A stretch of DNA of 64,000 bases from Chaetorhynchus papuensis (GCA_013396525.1 VWYX01000287.1:609512-673511), one strand, 5' to 3'; shown: positions 1 through 13,855, numbered from the stretch's first letter. Program-made: numbers and translations. The notes: a model not told the origin generated them from the sequence alone.

Positions 1-3000
1 AAGATGTAATGATAACTTTCTATTTCTCACAGATTGAAAATGAGGGAGATTTCCATGGAATTATCAGACAGCTGGTGTAAAACATTAAGAAGAAATACAT
101 ATTTATTTATTTACTTGTTTACTTCCTTATTTATTTCTTTTTCCTAATACACAGCTCAACTGTGGTATTAGGTCACAGCTCATAAGAGCTAAGCAATGGA
201 AGTAAACAACACTAACCCAAGGACGTGGACATCCCTAAAACTCATACATATGGCAGTAGTGAGTATATATGATGGGAAATATCATTGAAGATTCCAGAAT
301 ACCTCAATATTTTTTCCTTACCAACAATTTGTGGTAAATGTCAGACACAGAATATGAAACAGAACTGGATTTCTAGTTGGGCACTGTCTGCCTGATTTAT
401 GTTCTTATCTTACTATCCAAATCATTGAAAGACAGGTATTTTTGAAATATTTACATATATATAACAGAATAAATACTAACTTGCAAATTAAATACTATAG
501 AACATTTTTTGAACTATGTAGGGAATAACCTATCTCTGCTGTTTTGTCTACTTTTTAAGAATTGTGTTGCTTAAAACAACGATTTATGAAATGCATGTTA
601 ACTTTTTGAAATCTGTTTAATTTGGATATAATCTGAGAATAAAACATCTAAATTCAAGGTAGTTTAATCTGATATAGAAACCCATCCTGTATCATTGGTG
701 TATGATATCTTCCTGCTGAGAGTCCAGAAGTGATTTGATAGAATTTCATTTTTGCTTTTATCCATTTTCATCCTTGTTCTCTTTCCTGCTTTGCAGCAGA
801 TAAGATCTGTGTAAGAGAACTCGAACAAGGGTTAGTTTTATTGGTTGCCTGTGCCTGTGGATGTGAGTAAATGGGTATACCTAGTCTCAGGAGAACTGGT
901 AATATTTGCAGGAAACAGCCTGAGAACCAGTGGCTCAGTGGTGAAGGTTTTATTTTGATCCAGTGAAGCTAGAAACTAATTCTAAACCTCTAAGTAGTCC
1001 AGTAGATTTTATCAGGAACATTTCAGACAACAGGATTCACTTTTAGAAAAGTCTTCAGTTTTCAGTGTTTTAGGTGCCTTTCTCTTCTGCCTTCTCTACT
1101 TTCAAAGATTTCTCTTGTCTTTCTCCTACTATTTCCCCTAGTCTTACCCAACATGCTTCCTCATGCAAAATACGCAATTCTTTGTACAATTGTCTTGAAA
1201 AATATACCTTCTGTACCAAAACCAAAGTAGTTTCACCAGTATATGTTGTCAGCCCCCAAGACTGCACAAATCTTCTATAAAGTATACTAATATTTTTATT
1301 TAGAAAGGAATAAATAGATGCTAACCACCTTGAAGCTTTCTTTTGTGACATTTTACAGAGAAAGGGCTGTATTATATGAAACAAAGTGATGGCAATTTCT
1401 GTGAGAATTTTTTCTTTTTAATACGTCTAACTCAAATTTCATGTTTTGAACTTCTGTCTCCTGTACATTTACATGAAATGAAAACATTTTAAAAATAGAT
1501 CAACCTATACTATTAGGAAAGCAAATATGTAAATATTGGAGCCCCTGTGATATGTTAAAATTTTTATTCATTCTTCCTTTTATTGCTTTTATTTATTCAT
1601 TCTTCCTTTTATATATATTTAATGCATAAAGTGCTCTATTAAATCAGAACATCAACAATTATTAGAGAAAGTTTTAAAAAGTTCTTTGCCGGTTTTTAAT
1701 TTCTTGATTTTGTTTGATTTTTTCCACAAAATAATTAGCCTACTAATCATCTAATTACTATCAAGGTAATCTGTCATTGTACAGATCCTCAACAGTGCAA
1801 ACATTGTGTTAGTGAACACAGTAATATTTTAGATGTTTTCAATCTGACCTACTGAAAGAAAAATTTTCTTGAGATTTGTAATTTCTTTTAAAAATCTCTG
1901 ATTAATTTGCCTGCCTCCACATTTCTACAAAATATTTGATGGAGCATAGCTCTCACTGAAAATAAAATTTTCTTCCAAATTGAAACACAGATTTGGAATT
2001 TTATGAACAGTCTTTTGCAACCCAAGATCTGGGCAGACTTTCAACACAATATTTTTGTATGGTCAAATCAGTGTATTTCCCTTCAAGTTTCTTAGCTGGC
2101 ATCAATATATAAGCAAAAAATATCTTATAATAATGTATAATAGCTAGAATTAGAATTCTCTTTTTTTGGCTGAAAGGCTCATTTTATTTATACATTTATC
2201 AGAGAAGCAATTAACTTGTACACTAATTTTTTGTCTCAGAAATTTTTTATTAGCACACTGTTTGTCTTCTGAAATATTTCTGGTTTTCTTCTTGCAGTAT
2301 TTCTTTACCAAGAACTATTTGCAAATAATATTTTTCTTTCCTTTACTTGTTTTTAAATATTAGGGAAACACATTCTTGAGAATTCATGTCAGATATAAAC
2401 TACACTTACCAATGGCTGAGCATATACAGTATATGGTAAATCCTACCAAACAGAGTTCCTTTTAAAAACTAAGATTTCTAGATGTCTTTGACCCTTATTT
2501 TGGGGGAAAAACAAAGTAAAACAAAGAAAAGCCAAGCCCCAAAACCAAAGCCCATTAAAACACCCCCAAATCTCAAATGAAAAAGTGCAATTCAAAGCTC
2601 AGTTCAACACCAGGCCAAGTGGGAAGGGTAAATGCAAAAAAAGAATGCTTGGCCATAAAGAGATGACGGGAGTTCTTCAATTCATTTGTGCTCTCTTGAC
2701 AGATGAAAGGATGAAATCAAAGGACCCCCAGAGAACTTCAACCATTTCTCCTCAGTTGGATCAGAAGTGTCAGGAAAAAGGGTGTGTGAGAGAAAGTGAT
2801 TAATAGAAAGTCCTGGAAGTAAACAAACACATACATCAAATTATATTCCATAAAAAGATGCATATGCATAAAGTACTTGGAATATATGGTATTTCTAATT
2901 TCCCATATTTCTGTCTCCTCTTCTGTTACTTTTTTTTAAATCAGAAAATCCACTTCCTTACTGCTCAATATTGCATTTAAATTGGATTTATTTTCTTATT

Positions 3001-3728
3001 TTAATTGATTCATTATATAATTCTGAAAATAAATATTGGACTTGTTGAGAAAAAATCTTTTACTAATGTAATTATGCTTATTGTGCAGCACTGAAAAAAA
3101 ATCATAGTATTGTAGTCAATCAGTTTTATACATTTTTTATTTCTTTCTGTTGGTAGCATGATATTTCACTTTATGATGAACTGTGTAACTAACGGAAAAA
3201 AAAAAACAACATCAGAATTTCTGTATAAGGAAATGTTCAAAAGTTTTTATAAAAATTATGAATATTATAAAAAAGGTAATATTTTGCTCAGCATAAAAAG
3301 AAATCAAATAATCTCTGCAGAAAACCCAATATAATTTTCTAACTGGACATCTCTGACATAATGTCAGCATCCAAAATGGACATGCTATAATCTGCACAGT
3401 TCTAATTATCTTTTAGATGGCTTTGCCTGGTATCGATTGCTGTGCATATTTCTCAACAGATAACAGAGATTTAAAAGGATAATTCCTGATTAGGCCTGTG
3501 AAATATTTGTCTTCACACTTATTATCTTAGGTCTTATAATTAAATGACATGATGTTAAATTTGCATGCAAACTTACATCAATAGAAAGCATAAAATAGAT
3601 ATTTACAGAAAGCAGCTCTATATTCATGGCTGTGATATGAAGATAACAAAGGATGTAAGATCCTGATGAATCCTCTTTAGTGCAGTCAGTGAAGATTTGG
3701 GGTCTGGGCAGGCAAAACTGTTTACCTT
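1..3728. other. Unique AT-rich non-coding stretch
   Basis: No recognisable gene or full mobile element. All open frames are short (about 100 codons or fewer) and resemble no protein I know. The only local structure is a 21-base T-rich direct repeat at 1563-1583 and 1592-1612 (29-base spacing) and an A/C-rich patch near 2515-2580. Confidence 0.7.
1563..1612. repeat. Short tandem duplication, 29-bp period
   Basis: A 21-base pyrimidine-rich word at 1563-1583 recurs exactly at 1592-1612. This is consistent with replication slippage. No function is implied. Confidence 0.8.
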
Positions 3729-3867
3729 TGGGGTTTTGTTTTTTGTGGGGTTTTTTGGATTGGTTTGGTTTGATTTTTTGCTGTTGTTTTTTTTTTGTTG
3801 GGTTTTTTTTGTTTTTTATTTGTTTAGTTTGGTTGGTTGGTTGGTTTTTATTTTTATTTTTATTTCA
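3729..3867. repeat. G/T-rich strand-asymmetric low-complexity tract
   Basis: About 140 bases made almost entirely of T and G on the plus strand, with hardly any C and few A. It contains runs of GGTTT/GGTTTT words, a TTGG tandem near 3831-3845 and TTTTTA repeats after it. Open frames across it encode only Phe/Leu/Trp/Gly-rich low-complexity peptide and are not credible genes. Confidence 0.85.
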
Positions 3868-6833
3868 TGCTTATGTTATGGAATGCGAAATGGAGGGAGC
3901 TCTTCTGGCCATCTAGATTGAAGACTTTCAAAGAGAACACAATTCGAGGTTTAGTTTCACTGCAGGTCATAGGATAGCAGGATAGTTCAAGGGGCTCTGC
4001 TCTATTTTTTCCAAATCCCAAGTATAAGATAGGTATAGAAGATTTATTCTATTATAATCATGTCTTAACAGCATTGGTCAAGGGATTAACAAAATTTTGA
4101 GCAGAGCTACTGAGTTCTCTTATGCTACTATTGTAGCCTAAACAATTTGGCCCTTTCATTCCTATCTGCCTGTCTTGGGTTCAATAAGGATTCTCGTCAC
4201 CATGGTAGCCTTATTCTTTTCCCATAAATGAAACAAAAGTGTTTCTGAATTAGCAAAAACCAAGTAACAAAACAAACAAATAAACATTCTGGCATATGAA
4301 AGGAAAATCTACCAGAAGAGACAGAGAGAGAAAACTTAGTTTTCCTCTCTTGTGTTGTGATAATATAAAGTTTTTATGCATTTATGATTTTTTTTCCCAA
4401 AATGGTTAGATTGATCACAAATCATACCATAACTAATGTTAATGTATGCAAATTTTCCAACTTTTCTATTTATCATGTTGGCTTTCCTTTTTATTTTTCA
4501 ACTTTGATAGAAACTTTGGTGAAATGTATAAACAACATCTGAAAAGGAGCAACCTGGCTTTGTGTTGCTTGCCACAAGAATATAGGAATGCTTATTTCAG
4601 TACCTCGAAATGTTTACTCAATGAAGACTGAGACTCCACATCATTTATAGAGGAGTCTAAATGTTCTATTCATTTTCTGATTTGCTCCTACACAGGAACA
4701 GGGTGGCATTTCCAACTCTGACCAAAAAGAAGATAACAGCATAATTAAAAACCACTCTACACTTTTTATTTTACCACCTAAATGAATTGTGGCCACCTGG
4801 TGCTTGTCAGATTCAGCAGCAGAGTAGGTCCTTCTAGAAAACAATACCCAGAAATTGTTAGAAGAGACAGTAGGACGGAGTGGAATGCCTCTCTTAGAAA
4901 TTTCTCTTGTCTGATTGCTGAAATCACACATTTTTATAGTGAAAGGGGTTAGGATTAAACTGGTCCTGGTTTGAATGACTGCAGTAGTTTTTATGCTATA
5001 GTACTACTAGGAAAAGACCCTATTCCTTTATCTATAGCCACTGGAGAAAAATAGGTAAGATTCCTGTTGTGCTTTAGTGTTTCACCCTGAAAGTCTTAGT
5101 TTCTATCATAGAAAATAGTTCATTCGAAGTGAAGACAGGGATTTCACAGAAACAGATGAGTCCATGTACACTTTATAAAGCATATACAGAGAATTCAGCA
5201 TATTCTGAACATATCACATTTGATACTTCTTCTACAATCACCTGTACAATGTATGAGCTAAGCTCAGCATCCCTGCACAGACTGCTGGTGTTTTGCAGCT
5301 CATCTGATACATCCTAGACATGTTAATCTCTTGTAAAGTCATCATATTAATAATGTAAATAGGACAAGAAATGTATAAATACCAGTCAAATTCAAATGTC
5401 TTCCAGATCCGTCCAGTCGAGATTTCTGTTTGTTAAAGAAAAACATGCCAATGATAGAATATTGTAATCTATTACTATTACAGTTCTAATGTCAACCACA
5501 GCTACACATGATCATGACCACACATCCTGGTACATCACAGTTTCTTAGATAGTGAAAAATATACATTATCCTCAGTTTTGGAATTAAAAATATGACTAAG
5601 TCAAGAGAGTATGGATTAAGAAAAATTGAGGTTCTCCTTGATGTCTCTATTTGCTTTATACCAGTGTGTTCGTAGATTTAACCAAATATGTAAACTCAGA
5701 CCCATAGCAGAATTATAATTTGGCCATTGTGATGGTCTCTTTAGTGAAAAACCTTCTATATTTTTTAGAGGAAGTGAAAAATAAAACACAAAGTAGTTAT
5801 TTCCCTTTCTAATAACTCTCCCAAGCTGTGAAACATTCAGATAAAAGGTTCTATTTTATTTCTGTATTTATTTCTGGACTTGGAGAAGGCACTTGTCATA
5901 GCCTTGGACATTGATCAGAAAGAGCTAAGAGAAGTTGACATCATGGTGAAATTAAATTTCTTGCCATTTCTTGACAGAAGGTGACATGCAAGCGAATACA
6001 TTTCTTCCAGTTTACGGGATGAAATTTGGACATTGTAAGGATCCAACTCACAAGGAAAGTCCAAATTCAAGCTGTTTAAGTGAAAAGAAAAAGCTGGAGG
6101 TAAGTCATATGAGTTATTGTTAGATGTTCTATGTTGCAATATAAGTATTTTCGATCAGCTGATTGTATTCAGCTGAGAGGGTTTGCACTGAATCTTTTGT
6201 AACATAGGACAAAATGCATTCAGATGTTGAGGTTGTTGACACTTGACACAATATTCAGGAGAACTTATCAATTTTCATTACTACTCATGAACTCTGTAAT
6301 GTTTAGAGATATTTTGTCCTCTAACCCTAAACTGCTATGACTGAAACAAAAGGTTACAATGAATCTATTTGGTTGCATAAATTAGATAGTCATATGATTA
6401 TTCTCCTTGGAAAGTAGAGGGTAAGAGTTATGTCCTCCCACAGGAAAGAACATAGGAGTTACGTGTGTCAAGTTCTTTGTTTTCCAGTGCCTATCATGCC
6501 ATAATCTTCAGTCTCTAAATATTATTTTTAAAGGAGTATTAAAGTTGGAAGGATAGTAAGGAACTAAGGGTTCATAAAGTGTCCTTTCTCCATCTGGTTC
6601 TGAAAGAAGAAATTAAATTCTACAGAAATATCTGACATATGCAGTGAATACTCACTTTTTCTAGCGTTACATAATACCAAGTATTCATCTTGTGATTTGC
6701 CTGAGGAGAATTTGAGATTTTACCCCAATTTACTTTAGAAACGGCATCAATGTGTTCATTCTAGACTCTTAGTGTTTTATCTTTGGATTTTACCCAGAAT
6801 TTCTGAACATAATTGTGTAAATGCATCACAGAA
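3868..6833. other. Unique AT-rich non-coding stretch
   Basis: I see no gene, RNA gene or recognisable transposon. The longest frames are under 100 codons and look random. Confidence 0.65.
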
Positions 6834-7060
6834 TCAAAAACCTGTCTTGCTCTCCTGACCAGAAAGGTTCACCTTTCTTCTCAGAAGTGAAAGAGAATCC
6901 CTTTCCCCCAGCCCCTGGCAATGACATAAGATGATATCAAATAACACAATGTCTTGTACATGCCCTCCACTGCTGATCTGGGCTGGAGCCAGGACAGATA
7001 TCATAGGTCCATACTGTGTTTCCCCTCCTTCCATAGCTCTGAGAGCTTTTCCCATTTGAA
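6834..7060 (-). mobile_element. Fragment of avian ERV solo LTR (minus strand)
   Basis: On the minus strand this stretch aligns by eye with 27590-27740. Both carry the block ACAATGTCTTG/ACAAAATGTCTTG followed by GC.CC.CC...CTGCTGATCT, and a C-rich segment to its left. That places it in the same LTR family as the copies near 13.5, 24.4, 27.5, 28, 37 and 47 kb. Only a middle (U3-side) portion is visible, and neither LTR end can be defined. Confidence 0.5.
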
Positions 7061-7800
7061 AATTAGTTCAGCAAAGTTTTCAGAATACAATGTGACTGAA
7101 GTATAATTGATACATCTTTTTAACCAAGTTACCAAGAAGCAGAAAGTTATACCATGTCAAGTGAGCAATCAACTTCATGGAGTAAAACACTCACTTAAAT
7201 TTTTATATTGTAGGTTAGCAGCTTTTTCTCAGTTACATGCCTCAGTTGACTTAGATGTAAATTGTTATGCTTTAATAACTGGCTTATGGCCATCTATGTT
7301 AAGAAATATGCCACAATTATACTTAACATTCATTTCAGGGGAAGTACTTGTGCATACTAGATGCTATCAGCCTTATAATAATTCATTCTTAGTAAATCTG
7401 AACAGTAATTACACTCTGAATACTTTTGTGAAAACCAAGATAGTGTGATTGAGACTGGGACAACCATCAGCAAAAGTTATGAACACCCAGTACAGGCAAG
7501 ATAAAATTCAGTCTTTATTAAGGTGTGTATGTATCATATGACATTAAAAAAAAAAAATCTGATGCAGGAATAAATGTAAAGTTCATGAATATTTCACTAT
7601 TTACAGAGAATGCCTACTAAAGGGACTTTTTTAAGCTGATGTCTCAGCGAATGACTTTTTGCTTGCTAAATTCTTCCACTGTAGAATCAAGGTGCGACAG
7701 CATGCACAGTCTTAATTCCAATTCACCTATGCACGCTACTACTTCCAGTTCACCTTCACTGAAAGTGAATATGTAAGGGAATATGTAAGGAAATATTTGT
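7061..7800. other. No feature recognised
   Basis: Unique AT-rich sequence. A 113-codon plus-strand frame at 7107-7448 has no recognisable domain, signal peptide or coding bias and is probably chance. Confidence 0.6.
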
Positions 7801-8090
7801 AGGTGTGTGACACTGCAGGGGTTGCTGGCTCAAAATATTTCAGGTGCATGTGTGTTGGGGAAGGGGAAGGTCAGGATTTGCCTGGTGAGGTGGTGTGCTG
7901 CCCTGTATATCCCACCCCCCACAGCCAGTATTTCAGCCTGGCAGTGGCTGCCAATCCCTGGCACAGCAGAGCCCATGCCCTACACCTGCCCCTGGAGCCT
8001 CCAACCCATGTCCTGAGTGGCCAGATGACCTGAAGTCCCACCTGGGGGTGGACCAAGGGGTATTTCAAGGAGAACGTGCAACAACCACAT
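7801..8090. other. GC-rich patch of unknown origin
   Basis: Clearly richer in G and C than its flanks, with several short overlapping frames on both strands and few CpG. It could be an old repeat or the 5' part of the LTR-like segment that follows. I do not recognise a coding exon. Confidence 0.4.
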
Positions 8091-8470
8091 GTATTGACTC
8101 TACCCTCCCTTGGAATTTCTATCAGCTGAACAGCACTGGAACCAGGAATGGTAGTAATGTCTGTTCTTTTCTATATCTTTTCTCTCTTTCTCTTTCCTCT
8201 CCTTCTAATTCTGCCTTCTTGGAACTTCTGAGTAACTTAAAATCAAACAGGCTTAGAGTTTGCTGAGTTGAATGGGTTAAGTTAATGCTTTGAGAAATGT
8301 TTTATGCTGATTGAATGCTGCTCTAAACTTTTTGCCACAGTTCTCTAATTTTCTGAAGTTTCCAGTAAAGTTTTTTATAGTTTTGACCCCCTTAATCTTG
8401 TTAGTGTTTCTGCCATGTGTCTAGCTCAGAGTGCATGAACAATCATAAGTCCTTTTAAGTGAGTGGTTGA
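8091..8470 (+). mobile_element. Possible ERV LTR 3' portion (R-U5-like)
   Basis: A CT-rich stretch (8160-8225) is followed by an AGTAAAG hexamer context at 8364-8370, then by T-rich sequence and a GACCCCCTTAATCTTG block. This order resembles the R-U5 end of some avian ERV LTRs. No terminal CA or target-site duplication could be fixed, so the call is tentative. Confidence 0.35.
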
Positions 8471-11400
8471 GTGACATTTTGGGGCCTAACAGTAGGAAAG
8501 AACCATGTTCAAATGAAGTTCATTCTTATCTGCAACCTGCAAGGTGACTTGCTGCACCAAGTTAAGTGGAAATCTTATTTAAAACGTCTACTCCACAGTC
8601 TCGCTGTACAACCTATGCCAGTCACTCTCACGGTAAAAATAATATTATTTTCTGATGTTCAGAAAGAAACTCCTGTGTTGTGTATTGACCCCCAAGTCAG
8701 TATTGACCCCTGAAGTACACCACTAGTTACTGGTCTTGCACTAGATGATGCCAATGATCACCTGGTCCCTTTGGGCACAACTGTTCCATCCCTTTTTAAT
8801 TGACTTCACTTCTTCTCTCCCACCCCACAGTTCAACAGCTTACCTGTGATAAACTTACGGTATCTTCAGTTTGCTTAAGTGTTCTTGAATACTTGCATTA
8901 CCTGGGATCAGTCTGCTGTGAAAACATATAGGCAAACATAAAAGTGAGAAAGCATTGTGGGAGGTTCACCTGGGGTCTCTGTCCCCTTGCTCAATTGCTT
9001 CATTCAAGCTCAGGCCCTTGCTCTATTTCCTTGTCTGTACCTCTGCCCAGCACCCACTGCCCCTGAGCCGGCATCACTGACTTGGCTTCCTGGGCTCCTT
9101 GGGTCCTGGCCTGGTCTCAGACTGGCATTCTCACTATGGACATGATAAATGTCATCTGACTTACTGGTCCCTGACTCTTCTCTTCATAAACACTTCTCTT
9201 TAGCAGCCCCTTTCAAGATTTGTAAAGGTATTGTAAACAAAATCATATTCTGCACATGAGAGAGAATTCATGATGAACTGTGATTGTGTCCTTTAATAAA
9301 TATTGGCTAGATGTTTGAGCATTCAAGTACTGCTTTTACAATTCTCTATGGAAAAAATCCCAGCAAAGCGGCCATTCATGAAAAGGGCCAATATCTCCAA
9401 ACATTCAGGTGTCTAATTTAATTGGTCAGGTTTTTGAAAAGTGTAGGTGAAACGATATCAAGCACTGTCCCAGCATATAACCACACAGTACTATGACAGA
9501 TCTGAAATTCAGAGCTTTTATTAAGGTGTCAATTAAAGTATAATGCCTGGTTTGCTTGAGTCAGCAGCAAATATTTTCTGCCTGGCACTAAAGTCGTATT
9601 GCCCTTCTCAATCGAAAGTTACCCAGCAACACTACTTGACAAAAGAGAATCTACCTGACATTTGATTACAAGGAAGAAGCAGCCGTTGTAAGAGTAAATA
9701 TTCTACATAAGGTACTAGAAGGTCATTGTGATTTCCTCCATTTTATTAAGGGAAAAACCTGAAGCAGAAAATTACAAATAGTTTGCTCAAGGTTATCTGG
9801 CAGTTGCAGATCTACAAATAAGCTTAAGCTTTCTTAATCTTAGAAAAGGTGAAGAAGACAAGATTGCTTTCCACAGGGAATGTCTTGCACCTTCATTGGA
9901 ACTATTTCTGCAATAAATGAGAAAAAAAGAGTATTTGTTAGAAATTAGGCAGTAATTTCCCCCCTGTCCACCCAAATATTCTTTATATTTCTGAGTACTC
10001 TGTAATTAATTTTTTTTGCATTCTCTCCCAGGCATGCCTTTCTGGAAAAAGAAAAAAAATTGATGTTTACTCTATTTAAAATATTTTTTGATTTGACATA
10101 CTATCTGTAAGAGCAGTAGGTTGCACTTGTGACATTTTTATAAAAAACTCTTCTTGTTTATGTAGACAAATACAGGGAAAGTGCCTGAAAGAGGCTTACT
10201 TTTTTATCACTTCTCTTGTATATAGAAGCTCAAATTATAGTGAGCTATAATATGACATATACTTCATTTTGATCAGATTTTAATCTGATTTTAATCAGGC
10301 TTTTATTACTGGAAACATTTTCTTTATTCCTGATAATCTAAGGAAGACTGCTTCAGAAGCTGAAATAATTATTAATGAAGTCCTTTAGTACTTAAAAGAA
10401 GTATCTGTTTTGGAACTGCTGAAGAAAATACTTAAATCCATTGTCTGAAAAGTGGTATTTTTGAGGCTTTATATAAACATTTGGGCATATTTTTTGATCT
10501 GAAGTAAAATTATTTCTTTTCCTGTCTGATTCTCTTTCTACCTCCCCATACTAACCATCTGTTCTGGTTTCTTTCCCTCATCTAAACTCCTTTCTAACAT
10601 ACTTTTTTTTTTTTTTTTCAACCACAAAGTTAAGATTTTCTGTGCAGGAGTCAATTGAAAATGTGAATTTCTTTCAGCCATATATTAAGGACCACAAAGT
10701 TTCCATTCTTCCAGACTTCATATTTTCACGACCTTCAAGTTCAGTATCATAAAAGAAACTGTGAAGAGTGTAAGATTTGATCATCTGAAGGTGCTTGGTG
10801 GTATGGTTTTAAAATCATGCTCAGGATTCTTGCTGGAGAATGGCTTATGAACCTGAGGTAGTTTCAAGAAAAATTTGTGCATATGATCTACACCACACAG
10901 AAATAGAAAACTTGATGTTGTTGGGACACATAACATGGACATATGAGTTTATTAAATATTCATTAAATATTTCACATGTGCAGATCTTTGATAAAAATGC
11001 CTGATTCGCTGGGCATGCACTGAAGTGTTTCTGTCTGGATGGATAGTGTACATACTTGGGATTATTGCATGGTAATTCCAGTTGAAAAAAAGTGGAGCTA
11101 AATACGTTGAAGACTTAAATTACTAACTGAAGAAATCTACTTGCAGACGTCAAAGATTTGGATGGCATTGGCTTCTAACTGCCTTCTCAAAATGTGTGTC
11201 AAGTTCCTAATGAGATAGAACTTCCTAGGTTCCTATATGTTGGAATCAGCTCACACAACTTTGGATTTTGAGTTTCTCTGACATCTTTATTCATTTCTCC
11301 ACGAGTATCACTACATTCTCTAAGCACAAAATTTGCAAAGTCCTACTTTCTTGAGTGTCTGCCCTATCTACTGGTAGGACACTTCTTAAATCACTGTGCT

Positions 11401-13255
11401 CTCCAGGTTTCTCTGGTCCTACAGTAATACTATATGAACACTAGTCTTGCTGACCCTTTTTACCAGCGCTCCCAAATGAGGGTATTACTTTTTTTTTTTC
11501 CAAATTCCTTTGTGTATCTGTGATTGTGTCTCCAAAACACTGGAAGCAGGATTATCAGTTTACAGGAAAACTTGATCAGAGGCAAAATGATAAAATAAGA
11601 CACACTGAAAATATTGGAGACAGATGATGATCTTACTGTAAGGGCTAGTGATGGATAAAAGATGCACTTTTGAGTACCAGCAGAGAATCAGGGGAAACTG
11701 CATTAGATTGATAGTATTAGTCAATAATTCACTGATATATGTCAATTAAAAATTGAAATTTGCTATGCAAATAATAACAAAGCATAGAAGAAAATGATCC
11801 CAAACCATGAAACTGCAAACAAGTAACTTTGTAAAAGAAACTAATCAATACTCCTTATTTCATTGTGATTTCAATGACAATTAAGTCCATTTTTTCCTCT
11901 CAAGTAGCTGAACTTCAAGTCCTTGGAGAATTGACTCTGGAGAAGTTCTAATGAGACCTGTGCTATACATCAGTGTTATGATTTAATTGAGTAGTTACTG
12001 GGATATGTGCAATGGTAGGCATAGGTTCTGTTTCCGGATTAATGTACAACTTGTGTACTGTTACTGACAGAAATATGGGCAATTTTTCATGGTGATTAGG
12101 CATTGAAACCATTTAACTAGTCATTGAAAGGTGAAACAGAAAGATCCATTCAGCCCTCAAATTTTTTTCTTAACAGGGAAAAATGAAATAAACAGACATT
12201 TTCCCATCAATAGTGTATTTGGAATTGTTCACTCAATATAGACTTTAAAGGGCCCTGAGGAAAATAAGATCAATTGTGATGATCTCTATTTTACACCAAG
12301 CCTGACCAACTCCTAAATGATTCTTCCATAAGACTTACAGATTATAACTGGTTTCTTCATTTATATCGTTCTTTCAGATGATGACACAGAAACAGCAAAA
12401 GCCTGCAACTCCACATCTGTGTGAGACCTGTGATAGTGGGTTGTTTTCCTTCACTTCAGTTTTCTGTCTTAACCATAGTACACAAGGTATTATGAAAAAT
12501 AAAACTGAAAAAGTAATACAACAGCTGTGTTCTGCTTTTTGTTCTGTTTAAAGCTCTTGCTCACTTTTCATTGAGTTGAGCAGGTAAGGAAAAGAAAGGA
12601 AAAAGACTTTGCTCATGTTAAGGTTTTACAATTACTATCAATGATATTGTTTTCTTGCTTAGGTTTAAATTAATGTGAAGGAACATGTAAATTCCTATTG
12701 AGCTGAGAAACTAATAGGGAATTCTCTGAGAATTCCACTAAAATAAAACATAAATATTCATGGAGTGAGAAGTTTTACATTGCTGATATGGATCATGCCA
12801 TGGTAAGCATTCATCAGAGCTTTATATTTCCAAGACTACCGACAGCTTTTAAAGATGTGAGATAAAATAGGATTTTGGCTTCCCGGCTTTTCATTTTAAT
12901 TTTGTTTCCATTTGAATGATTTATAGCTGTTGTGCTAGTCTATCCACAAAACCAACTTTGCTGAATTGTACACATAACTGTAAGGGTTCACAGAATCAGG
13001 CTTACATTAGAAAAATGTTTTTATTTCTAATTGCTTGATGTGATGAAGTCATTCATTCAGCCCATGCATACGTGAGTTGACCAAATTCATCTCAAGTATA
13101 AGTGGGCATAAATCAAGATAAGTCATTGGAATTGCACCAGCTTTCCCTAGTGCTGAATTTCTCTCACTCTACCAAGGAGTGGTAAAGGTCAACTGAGTGT
13201 AAGTAGTTTACCAGATCCAGATAAGATAAATAACACGTCATTACAACTAAGAATA
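8471..13255. other. Non-coding stretch with one GC-richer patch
   Basis: Mostly unique AT-rich DNA. Positions 8957-9170 are GC-richer and may be an old unrecognised repeat. A direct repeat of GATTTTAATC words lies near 10273-10300, a poly-T run near 10602, and a perfect 19-base palindrome at 12718-12736. No exon or RNA gene is supported. Confidence 0.6.
12718..12736. repeat. Perfect 9-bp-arm palindrome
   Basis: GGAATTCTC and GAGAATTCC are perfect reverse complements around a single T at 12727. It contains two EcoRI-type GAATTC hexamers. It could be a dimeric protein-binding site or chance. Confidence 0.8.
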
Positions 13256-13850
13256 TGTCCTTGTTTCAGCTAGGGTGGAGTTCATTTCTTCTCTGTACAT
13301 GTTACAGTTTTGGATTTGGAATTAGAATGATGTTGATAACACAGTGATGTTTTAAGGTTTTTTTGAGTTGTGTTTTTCCTAAGTCAAGGACTGTTTCTTT
13401 CCTTGTCTTGTGCTCTGCCAGTAAGGAGGTATGCAAAAGAAACTGGCTGGGAGCACAGCTGGGACAGGTGATTCAGACTGACCAAAGACAGAACATAGAG
13501 ACAGAACATCATGCTCAGTATATAAGCTGGGGAAGAGTTACCCAGAAAAAGGGGCCAACCTGGGTTCAGGAAGGGGGAGTCTGGAATCTGTCAGTGCATG
13601 GTGAGCAATTGCATTGTGCCTCAATGGGTTTTTTCCCCTTTCTGTTACTATTATTATTATTTACTATTATTATTATTTAGTACTGTGGTTGTATTTTACT
13701 GTATTCTCAATTATTAAACTGTTCTTATCTCAACATCCAAGTTTTACTTTGATTCTTCTCCCCAATTCATGGGGATAGGAGGGAGAGAGAGGAAGGGTTA
13801 GCGAGAAACTGTGTGGTGTTTCATCTCCAGCTGGGCTTCAAATCACAACA
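13256..13850 (+). mobile_element. Solo ERV LTR with 5-bp target-site duplication
   Basis: The element runs from TGTCCTTGTTTCAGC to a terminal TCACAACA, so it has the TG...CA ends expected of an LTR. It is flanked by the same pentamer GAATA at 13251-13255 and 13851-13855, read as the target-site duplication. In order it contains a TATA box (TATATAAG, 13519-13526), an ATT-rich tract (13648-13678) and an ATTAAA poly(A) signal (13713-13718). The 3' end has the CAGCTGGGCTTCAAATCACAAC pattern of this songbird LTR family. No gag, pol or env sequence adjoins it, so it is a recombination-derived solo LTR. A 105-codon frame inside is not a gene. Confidence 0.85.
13519..13526 (+). promoter_or_regulatory. 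LTR TATA box
   Basis: TATATAAG sits in the middle of the solo LTR, about 190 bases upstream of its ATTAAA signal. This is the layout of a retroviral U3/R promoter. Whether it still drives transcription cannot be told from sequence. Confidence 0.6.
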
Positions 13851-13855
13851 GAATA

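Noticed and set aside
2585..2803. 72-codon frame after an A/C-rich patch, considered as a retro-pseudogene
   Set aside because: No similarity to a known protein and no flanking duplication or poly(A) at the proper end.
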